Source: Liolophura sinensis
Taxonomy: Eukaryota; Mollusca; Polyplacophora; Chitonida; Chitonidae
Reading direction: 5' to 3'
Assembly: GCF_032854445.1 (NCBI RefSeq)
Contig: NW_027018095.1
Location: forward strand, 20,585 to 84,584
Length of the DNA stretch: 64,000 nt
Shown: piece after piece, positions 21,835 through 35,408 of the stretch
Layout: each line of letters starts with the position of its first letter
Position numbering within the stretch: the first letter of the stretch is position 1
Notes under the pieces: model-generated
Seen by the model: the letters and a program-made list of their open reading frames with translations, nothing else
What the model was told of the DNA's origin: nothing
Databases searched by the model: none
Made by a program: the position numbers and the translations under genes

Positions 21835-23045
21835 GGGGTTAGGTGAAAACATCGCTCGGTGTGACTGGACATAGGTTAAACCATCGCTCGGTGTGAGTGG
21901 GGATAGATTAAAACATTGCTCGGTGTGACATGGTATAGATCAAACCTCGCTCAATGTCAGTGGGGATATGTTAAAACATCGCTTGGTGTGACTGGGAATA
22001 TGTTAAAACATTGCACGATGTGACTGGAGATAGGTTAAACATCTTTCGGTTTGAGTGGGGTTAGGCTAAAACATCGCTTGGTGTGAGTGGAGATAGGTTA
22101 AACACCACTCACTGTGACTGAGGATAGGTTCAAACACGGCACGGTGTGACTGAACATAGGCTAAAGCATCGCTCTGTGTGACTGCGGATAGGTTAAACAC
22201 AGCTTATTGTATGTGGGGATAAGTTAAACACGGCACAGTGTGACTGGACATAGGTTAAAACATCGCTCCTTGTGATTGGGGATAGGTAAAACATCGCTCG
22301 ATGTGACTGAGGTTAGGCTAAAGCATCGCTTGGTGCCAGAAGGAAAGGTCAAAGCATCGCACGGTGTGATTGAGGACAGGATATATACACGAGATATTTA
22401 TATTAGTTTATTTTTAGTTCGGTGTTACTGGGAATAGATTGAAAAATCGTTCGGTGTAAGTGGGTATAGATAAAAACACCGCTCAGTGTTATTGGGGATA
22501 GATTAAAACGTCATACGCTGCGACTGGGTATAGATTAAAACATCATTTGGTGTGACTGGAAATAGGTTAAACATCGCTCGGTGAGAGTGGGAAAGGTCAA
22601 AACATCGCTCGTTTTGACTGGCAATAAGTTAAAACATCGTACGGTGGGACTGAGGCTACGTTTAACCATCGGTTGGTATGGCTGGAAATATGTTTAAAAC
22701 ATCGCTTGGTGTGACTGGGAGTATGTTAAAACATGGTACAGTGTGAGTGGGAATAGGTTAAAGCGTCGTTCGGTGCGAGTGGGGATAGGTTAAAACATCG
22801 TTCGTTTTGACTGGAGATAGGTTAAAACATCGTACGGTGTGACTGAGGCTACGTTAAAACATCGGTTGGTATGGCTGGAAATATGTTTAAAACATCGCTT
22901 GGCGTGACTGGGAATATGTTAAAACATGGTACAGTGTGAGTGGGAATAGGTTAAAACGTCGTTCAGTGCAAGTGGGGATAGGTTAAAACATAGCTCCAGG
23001 TGACTGGGGGTAGGTTAAACATCGCTCGATGTGATTGAGGATAGA
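21835..23045. repeat. Minisatellite, about 32-bp unit with higher-order structure
   Basis: About 37 degenerate copies of a unit like GGTTAAAACATCGCTCGG, TGTGACTGGGGATA. Two blocks (starting at about 22634 and 22827) repeat at about 193 bp, i.e. six monomers, and are far more alike than neighbouring monomers. An insertion-like ACGAGATATTTAT segment occurs at about 22388 and again at 23054. Confidence 0.85.
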
Positions 23046-23275
23046 ATATTCTCACGAGATATTTATTTTAGCTCTTCAATTCTATATCAAGGGAAAGTGA
23101 TTCGTATGACTCATTCACTTCGTTCCAGGAAATGCCGTACTTTACCTCTAGTCAGGCCTACAAGCATAACTCCAAATATTTGGTTGTCTTGTGGCTTTAC
23201 ATTGAAGAAAGGCCCCCCATTTACGGTTTTACACGTATACGCCCCCTATACCACCATAGCTTAAAATTCTGTGAT

Positions 23276-23345
23276 TAAATGAATGAATGGTTAGGGTTTA
23301 ACGTCATATTGACACCATTTCAGCCAAATTGTGTTACAGCTTAAC
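23276..23345 (-). mobile_element. 3'-end fragment of a LINE-A/SINE-2-type element
   Basis: On the minus strand, a GGCTGAAATGG segment, GACGTTAAACCC and a CATTCATTCATT tail match the shared 3' end of LINE-A and SINE-2. Only the last 70 bases or so are recognisable. Confidence 0.6.
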
Positions 23346-23593
23346 ATATTATAGAACATGTTATAGAACAAGGAAATAGTTGTCTTTGTGCATGACAATG
23401 ATAACATCCAAAATTAAAACAAATAAAAAACAGATGATTTTGAAACCAGCAAAAATCAGTTCAAATTCGAAATATGATTAAAAATAGCTCTTCTGCAATT
23501 ATCTTAAAATATCTTTCTTTGTCTTTCAAATGAAAATACTGAAACTGAAATATAGAGTCGACTGCTAGAAAGAACATATTTGGGTTATAGCCA

Positions 23594-23820
23594 CATTTAT
23601 TTGATTGGTGCTTTTGGTTGTACTCAAAAATATTTCACTTATGCGACGGCAGCCAGCAATATGGTGGGAATAAAACGGACAAAGCCTTTGGAAACCCATA
23701 ACCACCTGCACGTTGCTGCAAGACCTTCCCACGTACCACAGCAGAGGAAGCCATAAACTGGACCATGGAGCTTGTGGCAAACCGTTTTGGATAAAGGCCC
23801 CTGGATCATTGTGCTGTCGT
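23594..23820 (-). mobile_element. SINE-1 copy, diverged
   Basis: The minus-strand copy has a decayed body (plus strand ATTTATTTGATTGGTG to CTGGATCATTGTGC). The head is poorly conserved. Confidence 0.7.
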
Positions 23821-24595
23821 AGTAAGTTATGTGGACCTATTTTGTTCACCAGTCCCACTTGTGAAAGCATATACCTATGTAAAAGTTTAGGTGCCATTTA
23901 TATTTAAGGCTGTGTGCTACATGAGTTGACGTCCTGTCCTTTTCACCCATGTAAGTAAAGCCATTGGAGGAAAGAAGTGATTTAGTTCATCAACATAGTT
24001 GTTGTCTAATCAGTGAGACATTCTGAAATATACAGCTGTAAGAGCAGACCAGTTAATGAACAGTTGACAAAAAATCTGATGTGAATCAAATATCTCATCA
24101 CCGTTATCATAAGTTAAATATGAAGGCTTGTTCCGGATTACCTCTTTTGTGTAAAATGAATGAAGACGGAGAAAACAGAAATGGCTAATTATTCAGTTTT
24201 GCGTTCATTTTGATCTTCCTCATCAAGAGCTAGAAGATAAGTAAAAAAGCATTTTAATGTTGACTAAGCCAGAGGCTTTTGGAATTTAATTACGTAAATG
24301 TTTATACATTGTATTAGATCTCATGCCCTAAACACAGGTCTTGGCTTCACACTTCAGGCTAAAATATAATAAAACTTGGCATATTGAAAACTATGTAGTC
24401 ACCCTATATGATCGATTCATTTCCTTCAGGTAATGACCTATAATAATCAATTTTGTTGACAAGTGCACTGTTTTAATCAGGTTTTTTTCCACCGTGTCAA
24501 ACTTCACCCCACATTACTCGACAGATCTCGTTTCGTTTTGTGCCAAAAAAATTAATTCTGTTTGAGCTGATTTGCTTTAAATCTTGAAAAAAATA
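23821..24595. other. AT-rich spacer
   Basis: No supported gene or repeat. Confidence 0.45.
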
Positions 24596-24596
24596 G

Positions 24597-24820
24597 CGAT
24601 GAGCGAAGCCAGGGTATATTCTACTTTATGACATCATTATATACTGGGTGCCGGGTATCATCAGGTACGGAATATGTAGATGACGCTCAGAAGCACAGCG
24701 GTGAGAAGGCTGGGTATGTTATACTTTTATGACATGATTATATACTGGATGCCGGATATCATCAGGTACGGAATATGTGGATGACGCTCAGAAGCACCGC
24801 GATGAGAAGGCTGGGTATGT
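24597..24820. repeat. Tandem duplication, about 105-bp unit
   Basis: Two copies plus a partial third of a unit with GGGTATCATCAGGTACGGAA, TATGT and GATGACGCTCAGAAGCAC. Confidence 0.85.
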
Positions 24821-24914
24821 TCTGCTTTATCGAATTTCCTCCACAGTAAGATGGAATCTGGGCATACTGAATTGCTTGAAAGAGGTGGTTGAGTTTTGCA
24901 CTACAGTTTTGACC

Positions 24915-25465
24915 GTACATGTAACCAGCCATGTACACGAACATAATGTGAGAATGCCATGTAACCAGCCCTGTACACGAACATAATGTGAGAATGCCAT
25001 GTAACCAGCCATGTATACGTACACAATGTGAGAATGCCATGTAACCAGCCATGTGTACGTACACAATGTGAGAATGTCATGTAACCAGCCATGTATACGT
25101 ACACAATGTGAGAATGCCATGTAACCAGCCATGTGTACGTACACAATGTGAGAATGTCATGTAACCAGCCATGTATACGTACACAATGTGAGAATGCCAT
25201 GTAACCAGCCATGTATACGTACACAATGTGAGAATGCCATGTAACCAGCCATGTATACGTACACAGTGTGAGAATGCCATGTAACCAGCCATGTATACGT
25301 ACACAATATGAGAATGCCATGTAACCAGCCATGTACACGAACACAATGTGAGAAGGCTATGTAACCAGCCATGTGTACGTACACAATGTGAGAATGCCAT
25401 GTAACCAGCCATGTATACGTACACAATGTGAGAATGCCATGTAACCAGCCATGTATACGTACATT
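24915..25465. repeat. Minisatellite, 40-bp unit
   Basis: Almost 14 well-conserved copies of a unit containing GTGAGAATGCCATGTAACCA, GCCATGTATACGTACACAAT. At 25040-25170 two variants (GTCAT/GTATACG and GCCAT/GTGTACG) alternate, an 80-bp dimer. Minus-strand frames across it read repeated MAFSHCVRIHGWLH-like peptides and are repeat artefacts. Confidence 0.93.
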
Positions 25466-25531
25466 GTATGTCATGTACACAAATTTGTACAACATGGCTA
25501 ATTCTCGCAATAGACGGAGATGAAAGTAATG

Positions 25532-25642
25532 TCTATGTCACGTAAACTACCAGCGTTGTAATGCCCTTGTTAGATTTAGACTAATGTTAATGTCACGTGA
25601 ACTGACGATGTTGTATTGCGATGTTAGATATAGACTGATAAT
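25532..25642. repeat. Short tandem duplication, about 55-bp unit
   Basis: ATGTCTATGTCACGTAAACT and ATGTTAATGTCACGTGAACT begin two diverged copies, each ending in a TTAGAT-TAGACT segment. Confidence 0.6.
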
Positions 25643-26210
25643 TAACAATGGGAATACAAAACCGTTTTTATAATCGCCTGGAAACAAGGGGACAATTTTC
25701 AGACAGAAAGAACCTGTTTTTTGTTGGTTTAATGTAATATTTCACCTAAGAATTTATATTTTATTTTATAGGTTTATATTTTTTGAGAAATAATTTAGAA
25801 ATTTAAAACTTTCCTGTATACAAAGTTTCCTATGAAAACATCAGCGGTCAGAGCAAAACCCTGAGCGAGGTAAAGTGACAAAAGGCCAAAGACCTGGTAT
25901 AATAAGGCGAGGAGTCGGTCATTTTGCATGAAACTGTGCACCTCAAGAAGCGAAACTGACTATTGCTGTGATTGAAGGTCAGGCCACCTTCTTTTTCGGT
26001 TTTTTGTTTTACTTCTCTTTTCCTGTTGTATGACAAAAGTGCGTCTTAAAGCTCAAAACATACACTGAAGCTACTCTGTATCAGTGTTATCGATGTATGT
26101 CATGAAATGGAATAAGGATTGCCTACTCCAGCCACACTGAAATATATTTGTCTGTATTAGACACTGCAGAGTGGAAAATTCTTGAGCAGAGCTTTAAACA
26201 TCAATCTAAT
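25643..26210. other. Spacer
   Basis: No gene or repeat recognised. Confidence 0.45.
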
Positions 26211-26443
26211 ATTTATTTATTTATTTGATTGATTTTACGCAATATTCAAAAATATTCCACTTATACGACGGCGGCCAGAAGTATGGTGGAAGGAATCCGT
26301 ACTGAGCCCAGGGGAAACCCATGACTATCCGCAGGCTGTTGAAGGACCGGAGAGGACGCCAGCTGGGCTTGTACCTATAGCGACCGCACTGGTGAGAGGT
26401 GCCTGGGTCACTGATCCTCAGCCAGGGAGCACCCACCAACCCA
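26211..26443 (-). mobile_element. SINE-1 copy
   Basis: Minus-strand copy with (AAAT)n tail at 26211-26230 and body to 26443; a short deletion near 26345 removes part of the body. Confidence 0.78.
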
Positions 26444-29400
26444 GTAAATAATCAATACATTACAAATGTAAGTTTTAGCTTGATAATATCGCTACATATT
26501 ACATATATCATGATGAGTTAATGATAGACGGCCAAATGTAAGATGCTCGTACGATTTTGGTGTAGTTGTCACATGTTGCGTCTAAGCATATTGTCACCAG
26601 AGTGGAATTAATGGCGACACTGTGTTTACTATGTCCCTTGCAATAATCTGGTAATTGTGTGTCAGCCCACTGATAGGTCTGCGGATGAGTCAGGCCATGC
26701 ACATGATTTGGCTTGGACAAGTAGACCTATTGTTCAAAAATCTCACATCTTGTGCCGGCAGACGTTTTTATAACTAATCCCGTAACTTCCTTTCACCTGC
26801 CTGTCTAGCAAGTCAGAACGTGTCAGGTACTTGTCAAGTGAGTGAGAGAACAGGTTCTAAACAGACGTTTGATTTAGTATAAAAGGCCTTACTTTAACTT
26901 GGCAAGGCAGATAAGAACTTACTGTCACATTAGTAGGTTTGTGTACTCCTACACTGCAAATCCAGAGTGTGTTCTGGTAGGCATTAAGGAGACTATTTCA
27001 TGTCATTTATTCGGTTATATTAGACGTTCCGACCATTAATAAATTGTGTATAGTTGTTGTTACATTATAACACTATGTTCTGGATTTATTTTTGTGATCA
27101 CTGAGCCACTTCCCCGCTAGCTCCCCACACAGCGATTTATGGACAGCGGCTCCGTGATAATAACTAACAATTAGTTCGTGTTTTCATTTACATTTAGTAC
27201 TACACGGCCTATATCTTCACTCACACGAAACAGGTGTCCAAAGGGGAAAAAAGAAGCGAACTTCTATCGTTCATTTTAGCGTTTAGTCAGCATTTTTATA
27301 ATAACAAATATCATGAGTCAGTGCAAAATTTATTAGGGATGAAGAACTTTTATAGGAATGAAAAGATAGCCTCTAACCGGACAAGGCCTTAAAATTAATT
27401 AATCTTATGGTAGATATATTTTTTTCTCAGAATTTATTGCAACTAAATAAATTAAATTTTGCTTCTATTTCTCACATACAAGAGATGCTTTTTCTGTTTT
27501 TCTTTATAAAATACAGTAAAATTATTGAAATTCCGTGTCCAAGCCCAGGTACTTTCTCTGACGTCCGCGATGGATGGGTCAGCACTACTTTTATCTTAGA
27601 ATCCACCGCTACAAATTGAAGCATAAAATCCAGGGACAGTGGAATGCCTAGACCAGGCTCAGTGTTGCTTAGATTTATTTGCCATTTGTTTCAGAACTGA
27701 GCATGGATCTAGTTATACAACAATTTTTTAGGAATTTTGTAAACATTTATTAGGGGTTAAAACCATCATCATAAACCCTCCGGGAGTTCTCGACTGAATC
27801 AGGAATACCCCGGCCGCGCATCTGCAGCTAGGCTGTTTAATCAGGGTCGCTGATGGTCTTTGTAAATATTAAAGTAGGCCTACCGTATCAACAGTACAAA
27901 CAGTGGAAGAAATATTCTTCCAGTATATACATTTTCCGAGAAAGTTATATTTATCACTTACTACTGATTTAATTATTATACGGAAAATACCATCGGCGTT
28001 AGAGAACTAGAGCAGACGTGATGTCTGTGCTGTGGATAATGGAGATGTGCTGAAGTTGTGTCAAGACGACGTTTCACGAAACTTTAACTGGCTGAAAAAC
28101 ATCTAAAAGAATATTTAAAGACAGATTAAGAGGCTTTGAATGGTAGTCTTTCAGTGAACATAAACATCAGTCAGATGCGGTTTTTCACTTTAACGCCAAG
28201 TGCATAAATGCTCTCGATAATAATTGAGGTGAACCACAGATTAAATATGGCTTCGCAATGGGCAAAAGGTACTTACTTGACTCGTTCCATTGCGGTGAAA
28301 GAATAGGTACGTCTTGTCTCGTTAGTATGTTCACAGAAATTGGACACAGACCCCCATTACAACTTCCGTTTTTCGGTAGGGACAATTGCAGTTCTGTGTA
28401 TTTTAGAGTGTAAAGTCTTTTTTGCTGCCAGCCTACTGTTTTTGGTGTACACGTGCTTGCCCTGGTATCAAAATGATGGAAATTGTCTAAGCTTTGGGCG
28501 GGTATGAGTTTTAATGATGAAAGTGTGAGAATTCTGGGCGAGAGGACACAAAGAGACAGGTGATGAGGCCGTGAGCGACGTCCCCTTGGCGTTGCTAGGC
28601 ACCCCTCCCAGCAGGCCGGCATGGGAAAGGTCCGGATTTTGACGGTCAACCTAAGTTCTTGGGCTTGTCTCCTAAAAAGTATACCATTGAAGTACATTTT
28701 ACTGGCACAGTATTCGCATGGCTTATGTGCATGCTGGCTTGGTAAATCCTTTTTCTAAATGAGGCAGGAAATAATCATCCTTGTTTGATGCTGTTGCTTA
28801 GGGATGCAAAATAGTTACACACACCCCAGCTACTCAGGCAACCAGTTATCCAGTTTGACATTTTGTAATGTATATGCTCTGTTTACATGAAGTTTTTCGG
28901 CCCCTTTCTTGGACTTACTCTTTAAGACAATCTGGACAACTGCCTTATTTGACATTTTTTACGCTGCGGTGAATTCACGCTTTTAAGTTGTACGTTTTGA
29001 TCTATCAGTTCACTTGTTGTCAGATATTACTTGGTTTGAGAATAGCCAACACTATTCCCTCAAATTAAAAGTTTTCAAACAGATCCGTTCACACCAGGTG
29101 TCTCAATTTCTTTGGGTAAAACAGGCAGCGCTATATATCTTCTAAATTTTCTAAAACCATGTCTGGTGCTAAATGGAACGATTCTTTGTTTTTGCCTATT
29201 AGATGAAAGGTACTGACCAGAAAATATTTTCTGACAAAATTCAAATACTGACCTTGTTTGTTAGGGATATACAGTCCTGCTATGGATGGGCATTCATCTG
29301 ACCTAGGTGAGAGTTCGGCTGGAAAAGCGAAAGCGGTACATTACCTGATCAAGATAAACTGGTCAGATGGATTTCTGACTGCCACACTATATCGCACTTC

Positions 29401-31479
29401 TCTGAAGGTGATTGCAGATACTCAGCACAACATGTGCATTCATTAAGTGGGGAGGGGGGGGGGGGTATTTATGTATTTCTCTTTCCCCCGAAAATCAAGT
29501 GACGAATCATGTGACTGCTCGGAGACAACATAACCTGTTTGCTCTCACTCTCGTACAACAGTTGCTTGTTCCTTGCAACCGCACGCCATTGTAGACAGCG
29601 TAGGTGACAGTTCAGCGGTACCACCCACTTGCGGTCTGGCTTCACAAGCCTCAGCGCCTTGACTCCTGAACAATAGCAATGAACATTATATGTTGGCGTA
29701 GCCCCGAGCCTCAGGAAGTCTGACCTCACACCCCGATGAATGTATATTGTGTTAAATAATCCGTTTTTTTGTCATCTAATAAATGTTTGAAACATATACA
29801 CTGATCTTTGGTTGCCTGCACAAGATGCCGATTTACACACGTGCGTAGTCGTGAAATGACATAGAAAAGTTAAAAAAAAACAGTTTTCATTTGTAAAATA
29901 CCGCAAACTGCCAGACCCCAGCAAGGTGATGCCCATCTTTGAGCTCTGAAAGCTTAATATTATGTATCTTAATAATATATTAATGTACTAATATAATATA
30001 TTTATATATACTAATATATTTTGTCAAACATGATAAATTGTAACGTAATATCAGTATTAAGCTGTAAAATATCAATAAACGACACTAAGCTGTAAACTGT
30101 TAGACGAAATACCATTTCCTCTTTTGACGCAATTAACAGACTGCAAACTAATCGATTCTCTGGATTTAAAAATCGGTACTATGTTGCATAACGAGAAAAC
30201 CGTAAGCCTTACTTAATACTTACGGAATACGGAATACCAATATCAATATCATAACCAGTCCAAATTGTGATGTCCTGTAGAAACTATAGGTTATTCACGT
30301 TTTATTTTATTTACTTTACCGTTTCATATGGCCCTAGACATGGTAAAGCTTCCACTGTTTATAATGCTAGTCTAGGCTTGGAGTGCCGTAAGTGACCTAA
30401 AGTAACTCAATGAATCCACAGATTAAGATTCGATTATCAGATGGTACATGTGATTGTTAACATAACTAGAGAAATTAAATCAAGTCGATAAAGTGCATGA
30501 CACATAAAAATGTGTAGTTGTTACTTCTTATATATGCTGACAAATGAGTCAAAGAGCGATTCTGCTGCGCACATACTGCTATGCGACATGGGCACATAGT
30601 ATAAACATATGGTTATCAACTACAGATATGTTAAAACTTCTTGGGCAATTCAAAGGCCATGTAGCACAGTTTAGTGCAAAAAACAAAATGTTCAGTCATT
30701 TCCGTACAAATTCCCTTGTGTGACGTTATATTACCCATTTGACGCTACCATGCCTTCAAAAACTCCAGTTGACGTCTCCTGCTCAGAAGACCACGTGATA
30801 TGCGTGAATGAGCTTAGTCAAAAATTTTGTTTCTGTAAACACTCGATATTAGTAGGATTATATGAAGATGTGAGAAAATTCATGCATGGTATATGAATGA
30901 ATGGAAGTTGTGCTGGGCAGGAAACCATTTCATTCAACAATAGAACTATCTTGGCTAAAATGGTTCATTAACATCTTATGTTTCTCGTATATATTCCTTG
31001 CCATTAAGAAAGATATTGATACAAAATATAAGGGTATTATGAAAGTCAGGAAATATCCCAAACTTTCATTTTGTAGCTATATAATATCCCCGATCCCAAC
31101 TACCGGTACTAATTTTTAATCGTAGAACTCATTATTTCAGTCTAAGAAACACCGTGTCAGTATATTATATAAGCACCTGAAATACTGCATTATTTTTGTC
31201 AGTATATATTCCATTATATTTTCAGCATCGGAGAGATCTACCAAATTGTCTTCAGCATTAGGTGGACTGTTAGCAGAACTATTTCAACCCAAAGGGACAT
31301 GCCGCACGTCTTATTTTCTCAGCATTACAAACTCTTTGTAAGTTGTTTTAAGTTTCCGTAAAAGTAAAACTTTCGTTTTTGTTCATTTTGTATTATTATG
31401 GTGCATTATGGTGTGCAACTTTGAGGAGGCCGGCTAGATCATACTTTCAGCATTATGGAAACCTGTGCTGTTAAAATTG
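26444..31479. other. Long unannotated spacer
   Basis: Five kilobases without a recognisable coding region, RNA gene or element end. Open frames at 27407, 28185, 29258 and 29469 lack domains. A G-rich run lies at 29449-29465 and an AT-rich palindromic stretch at about 29960-30020. A segment at 29278-29408 is bounded by AG and GT and is open, but its product is not recognised. Introns of a host gene are possible. Confidence 0.45.
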
Positions 31480-31690
31480 ATTTATTTATTTAACTGGTGT
31501 TTTACCCCGTACTCAAGAATATTTCACTTATATGTCGGCGACTAACATTACGGTGGGAGGAAATCGGACAGAGCTCGAAAGAAACCCACCACCACCCGCA
31601 CGTTGCTGTCATTCCTTCCCTCCTGCGGTCGGAGAGGCTCCCGTGTCTTTACGCCGCACTGGCGTGCTTATCCCCTCAGCCACGGATTAT
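31480..31690 (-). mobile_element. SINE-1 copy, head truncated
   Basis: The minus-strand copy keeps tail and body (plus strand ATTTATTTATTTAACTGGTG to CAGCCACGG); part of the middle is deleted. Confidence 0.72.
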
Positions 31691-31699
31691 TATTGAAGA

Positions 31700-31905
31700 A
31701 CACACGGGTATGTATACATCAGGCATGGGTAAAACACAAATATGTGTACATCCGTTTTAGGGGCACCATTCCTGTGTGTACATCAGGCATGGGTAGAACA
31801 CTAATATGTATACATCAGATTTAGGGAGACCGCTCCTGTGTGTACATCACGCATGACCAGAACCCATATATATGAAACAGATTTTGGGGGACCTCTCCTA
31901 TGATC
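31700..31905. repeat. Tandem repeat, about 74-bp unit
   Basis: Nearly three copies built on TGTGTACATCAGGCATGGGT followed by AACAC and a GATTTAGGG-like segment. Confidence 0.75.
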
Positions 31906-34900
31906 TATAGATATGACATGGGGCTTTATGCACAGTAGTCCAAGGAACGTCATCTGGATAAAGTTCATGGTTTGAAATTGTGCAACATCCACACTATGTT
32001 CTGTACAGTACGAGCAGAATGCGGTCTTAAAACTGTGTACACTGCTTTCTACAAATGTGGTCAGCCACACACCGCTGTTGTGTCTGCATGAACACGCTTC
32101 TTTTCTGGCTTGTCCATTTGATCGGAAACAACCGAGTTCCATGTATAACTGTATTTCTTACTATCTTTTGTGCCCTTCATCCCCAAACACATCCAGAATG
32201 TATCTGTATACTGAACAGCTTTCCTCCATGGCCTTCCGGTCTGAAAAAGAAAAAAAAATCAGCATTAACAAAAAGCTAAAGAGACGTCGTTATTTATTTG
32301 AATTGATACCGAATGATATGTTACTGCATTATCAATGAGGAAAGCAGACAAGCACAGCATTAGCCAGAAATTCTATAATTCACCATTTCAAAAATAGTAA
32401 GTATTATGCTTGTTGTTTTATTCTTATGTGTGACGCTAAGCATTTTACAACCCATCCTTTTTGTTGCTACATCATGAATGTGCCACAATGTAAGGAGTCA
32501 TCAAGTAACAAATACGCGTACCCTCATCTGGTCTTCTCTGCATGGCAAGTGCTCTACTTTTAGAGCTCGATGGTTTCTAGTAATTCCAAAAAATGGCTAG
32601 CCACAACACCAATTCAGCTGCCGGTTACTGTGGAACACAAAAAGTTACAAATGTAAGATTTGTAACTGTTTTTTCATCCGCTAACGCTTGGCAAACTTTT
32701 AGGAAATGCAACATTTCGTCAGCAGCCACCGGAAAGGTTTAAATTCGAGAAAGGTGCCCTTTCAGCGATAATAACTTTCTTAGATTTAATTACTTTTCTT
32801 AGATTTAATTATTGTTTAATTATTTTTAAAAACCGTTGATTGGAGCATGGGAAAATTTCTTAATGTTTTAACTTTTGTTACTTCTCTTGAACAAGACAAG
32901 ATGTCTCAATTTCAAGACAGTATCTGACTAACAAGACATTTAGCTCTATGCAATATAATCTTAAACAATTGTCGCTTTTCTCACTATGATAAATGATAAT
33001 AATTAAATCTTATCTTTTTTGATCGGCAAAGAGGAAAATGCGTGATCTGAATTTAGAAGTTTTCAGAAATATTCAGAAAATGTGTAACATTTTCAGCTGT
33101 ATATTTATAACATTTATTAATAGGCATATCTATAACAGGATAGGAATTTACGATTAAAATAAAGAAAAAGTTCTGCACAGTGAGTCTGTATCATGGTATA
33201 GTTTGCAGGGTGCAATGGGCTTGTAAATCAGAATCTCGTGAATTCTATAGCTGCGGTTGCTATCACGTGGTAGAAGGGTGTCAATTCTTTGAAGAACAAC
33301 CTTTTCACAATGACCATCGGGAAGGCACTTATTGATTAACATAGGGTTCAACATAGTTCTTAAAACTGGCAAAATATTTTAATCTTGTGAGAATATGGCC
33401 GCCTTTTAGGTTGAGTGAAATTTGAATTCCATACCAAAAATACTTTAAGTTGATTTCAAGCTCCAGTTGTTAGTCTCTTTTGTGCCTAATCTTGTAATCA
33501 TTCAATAACATCTTTGATGGTATTCTGTGGTAAGTTCTATTTATAAGAAAAGATACTCCCTGGTCCATTACGGTTTTCGATATAAAAATTCTAGTGATAA
33601 TAATTTTAAAGGGGTTGGGGGTGGGGAGGGGGGAAGAAATGAGTGATGGATGACAAACTCCTCACAGAGCCACACTCTCAAGCATTAGAAACGCTGGCTT
33701 TGTTAAAAAAACAGCCACCATTGAAGTTGTTACTGTTAGTACTTTTCTGGTATATATAATAGTATATATAGCTGTATAGAATATACAACTGTGATTCGAA
33801 CTAACACATATGACTAGAACTCAACTTTGACTTGCAGAGGAAATGGTATGTGTTCGCATGTGTGCTGACACCGCAAGGAGTTTGGCATGATGTTTATTTT
33901 CTTTCTATGCTTGACTGTGAGGTAGTAAAAAACAATGACTATAATTTTCTTTGTGAACATATAATACCCCATGACCCGGTATGCCTATTAGTAATCTGTA
34001 GTAATCTCTTTTTCTACAGAAAAGAAGGGCTACATGACGGGTTGAAGTTGACAAAAATTAAGGATACAAGAACAACAACGATGCGAAAACTTTGTATATG
34101 GTGCTTACCATTTAATAATCTTCTGAAAGCATTCGGATGACCTCTTGCTCATACATCCAGGCACATAACGTCCGTTTAGAGCGTCATAGTTACACCGACA
34201 TACAAAATATGTCACAATATGATAGAAGATTGGAAATGAAACATAAAGCGATGCACTGATTTTGCTTCGGTTTTGAAAATGGTGGCCATTGTTGCCTAAA
34301 GTGGAATGTTGGTAAATCTACGATTGACGTAAACGGGACTCGAGTTGTACATATAGATATGGAGCCTGTCATACTGTAGACTGTCTCAGATGACCTAGTG
34401 TAAAACCTTGCCAAAGCAAGATCTGAAGTCAGGACCCAGGGAGCACAGCCGTTCTGGCAGGGTATCTTTGTGTAGTGTTAGGGGGTTGCACTGTGTTCTT
34501 GTATTTCTAAATACATCTAAGATGCAACCTAAGTATTCACCGTAGAATACTTCAAGTTACAACACTGAACATAATTACGATAACTACACGTCTTAATCAT
34601 TTCTGCAAGCATTAAACAGTGGAGAATACGCGTACTGTATTTAATTACACAATATAGATACAGAGGCCTACATGTAAATGACACAATATTCGCACATAGT
34701 GCATTATTTTGTACTTAAGTAACGATGTTACATTTAGATATACATGTATGTTAATATATGTACAGTACTGACCGTGGTCTCCAATAAATGAAACTACAAA
34801 ATTTGAAAATAACTTCACAATAAATTATTGATGAATTTATTTATTTTGTTTCTCTTGTACTGTTACTCTTTTCTTCGCCCTTAACTACGGAAAAGAATAT

Positions 34901-35150
34901 ATACTGAAGTTAATGTATTTTAACCTTAAAAGACGTAGAATATTAAATCCAAGCCATACACATGATTAAGCCTTTATGCTGAGTGCATTTCGTTACTGGA
35001 CGTCGACACAGGGCTTGAATTAAAACAAATCAAAGATCAAAGCACTATTAACATGGTGGTACGTTAACAGGCCAGCAATAGGCTGCTTGCCTATATAATT
35101 CAGTTTCACAGATTGAATTTTGTTGTTATGTTACATTTGGTCGCAAATAC
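31906..35150. other. AT-rich spacer
   Basis: No supported gene or element. Frames at 31801, 32055, 33832 and 34190 have no domain or splice support. Confidence 0.45.
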
Positions 35151-35154
35151 TATC

Positions 35155-35290
35155 GACCCAAACAATTATGGTCAACGATTGAGTGACCAGCTTTTTCCTT
35201 TTGACAACATGATTTTGACCAAGATTTTCTTGGTCAGTCAGTGGGCGGCCAACATTTATTTTTGGCCACGGCAACCAAATTCACCTCACA
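35155..35290. repeat. TGGTC/GACCA-rich repeat, copy 1
   Basis: Matches part of 35660-35800: TTTCTTGGTCAGTCAGTGG, then CCAACATTTAT and a GGCCACGGCAACCA palindrome-like end. Probably a small interspersed repeat. Confidence 0.6.
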
Positions 35291-35408
35291 CCGAATAAAA
35301 CTCAGTGAAAAACAAGAGGGCAAGAAAGCAGAATATAAACACACCTAATACATATATACGTGCAGAATATATATTCTAATACTACACAGTCTGTTGTCTT
35401 GTTGTTCA

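Noticed and set aside
24915-25465. CRISPR-like regular repeat array
   Set aside because: Direct 40-bp tandem copies with no unique spacers, in a eukaryotic context.
24762-25510. Minus-strand frames with repeated GWLHGILTLC-like peptides
   Set aside because: Translation of the 40-bp minisatellite in overlapping frames; no start context, domain or splice evidence.
28185-28697. Minus-strand frame of 170 codons
   Set aside because: No domain, biased composition or splice support; consistent with chance.
29258-29446. Possible host exon between ACAG and GGTGATTG
   Set aside because: Open and splice-bounded, but the product is not recognised and splice-like signals are common by chance in 5 kb of spacer.
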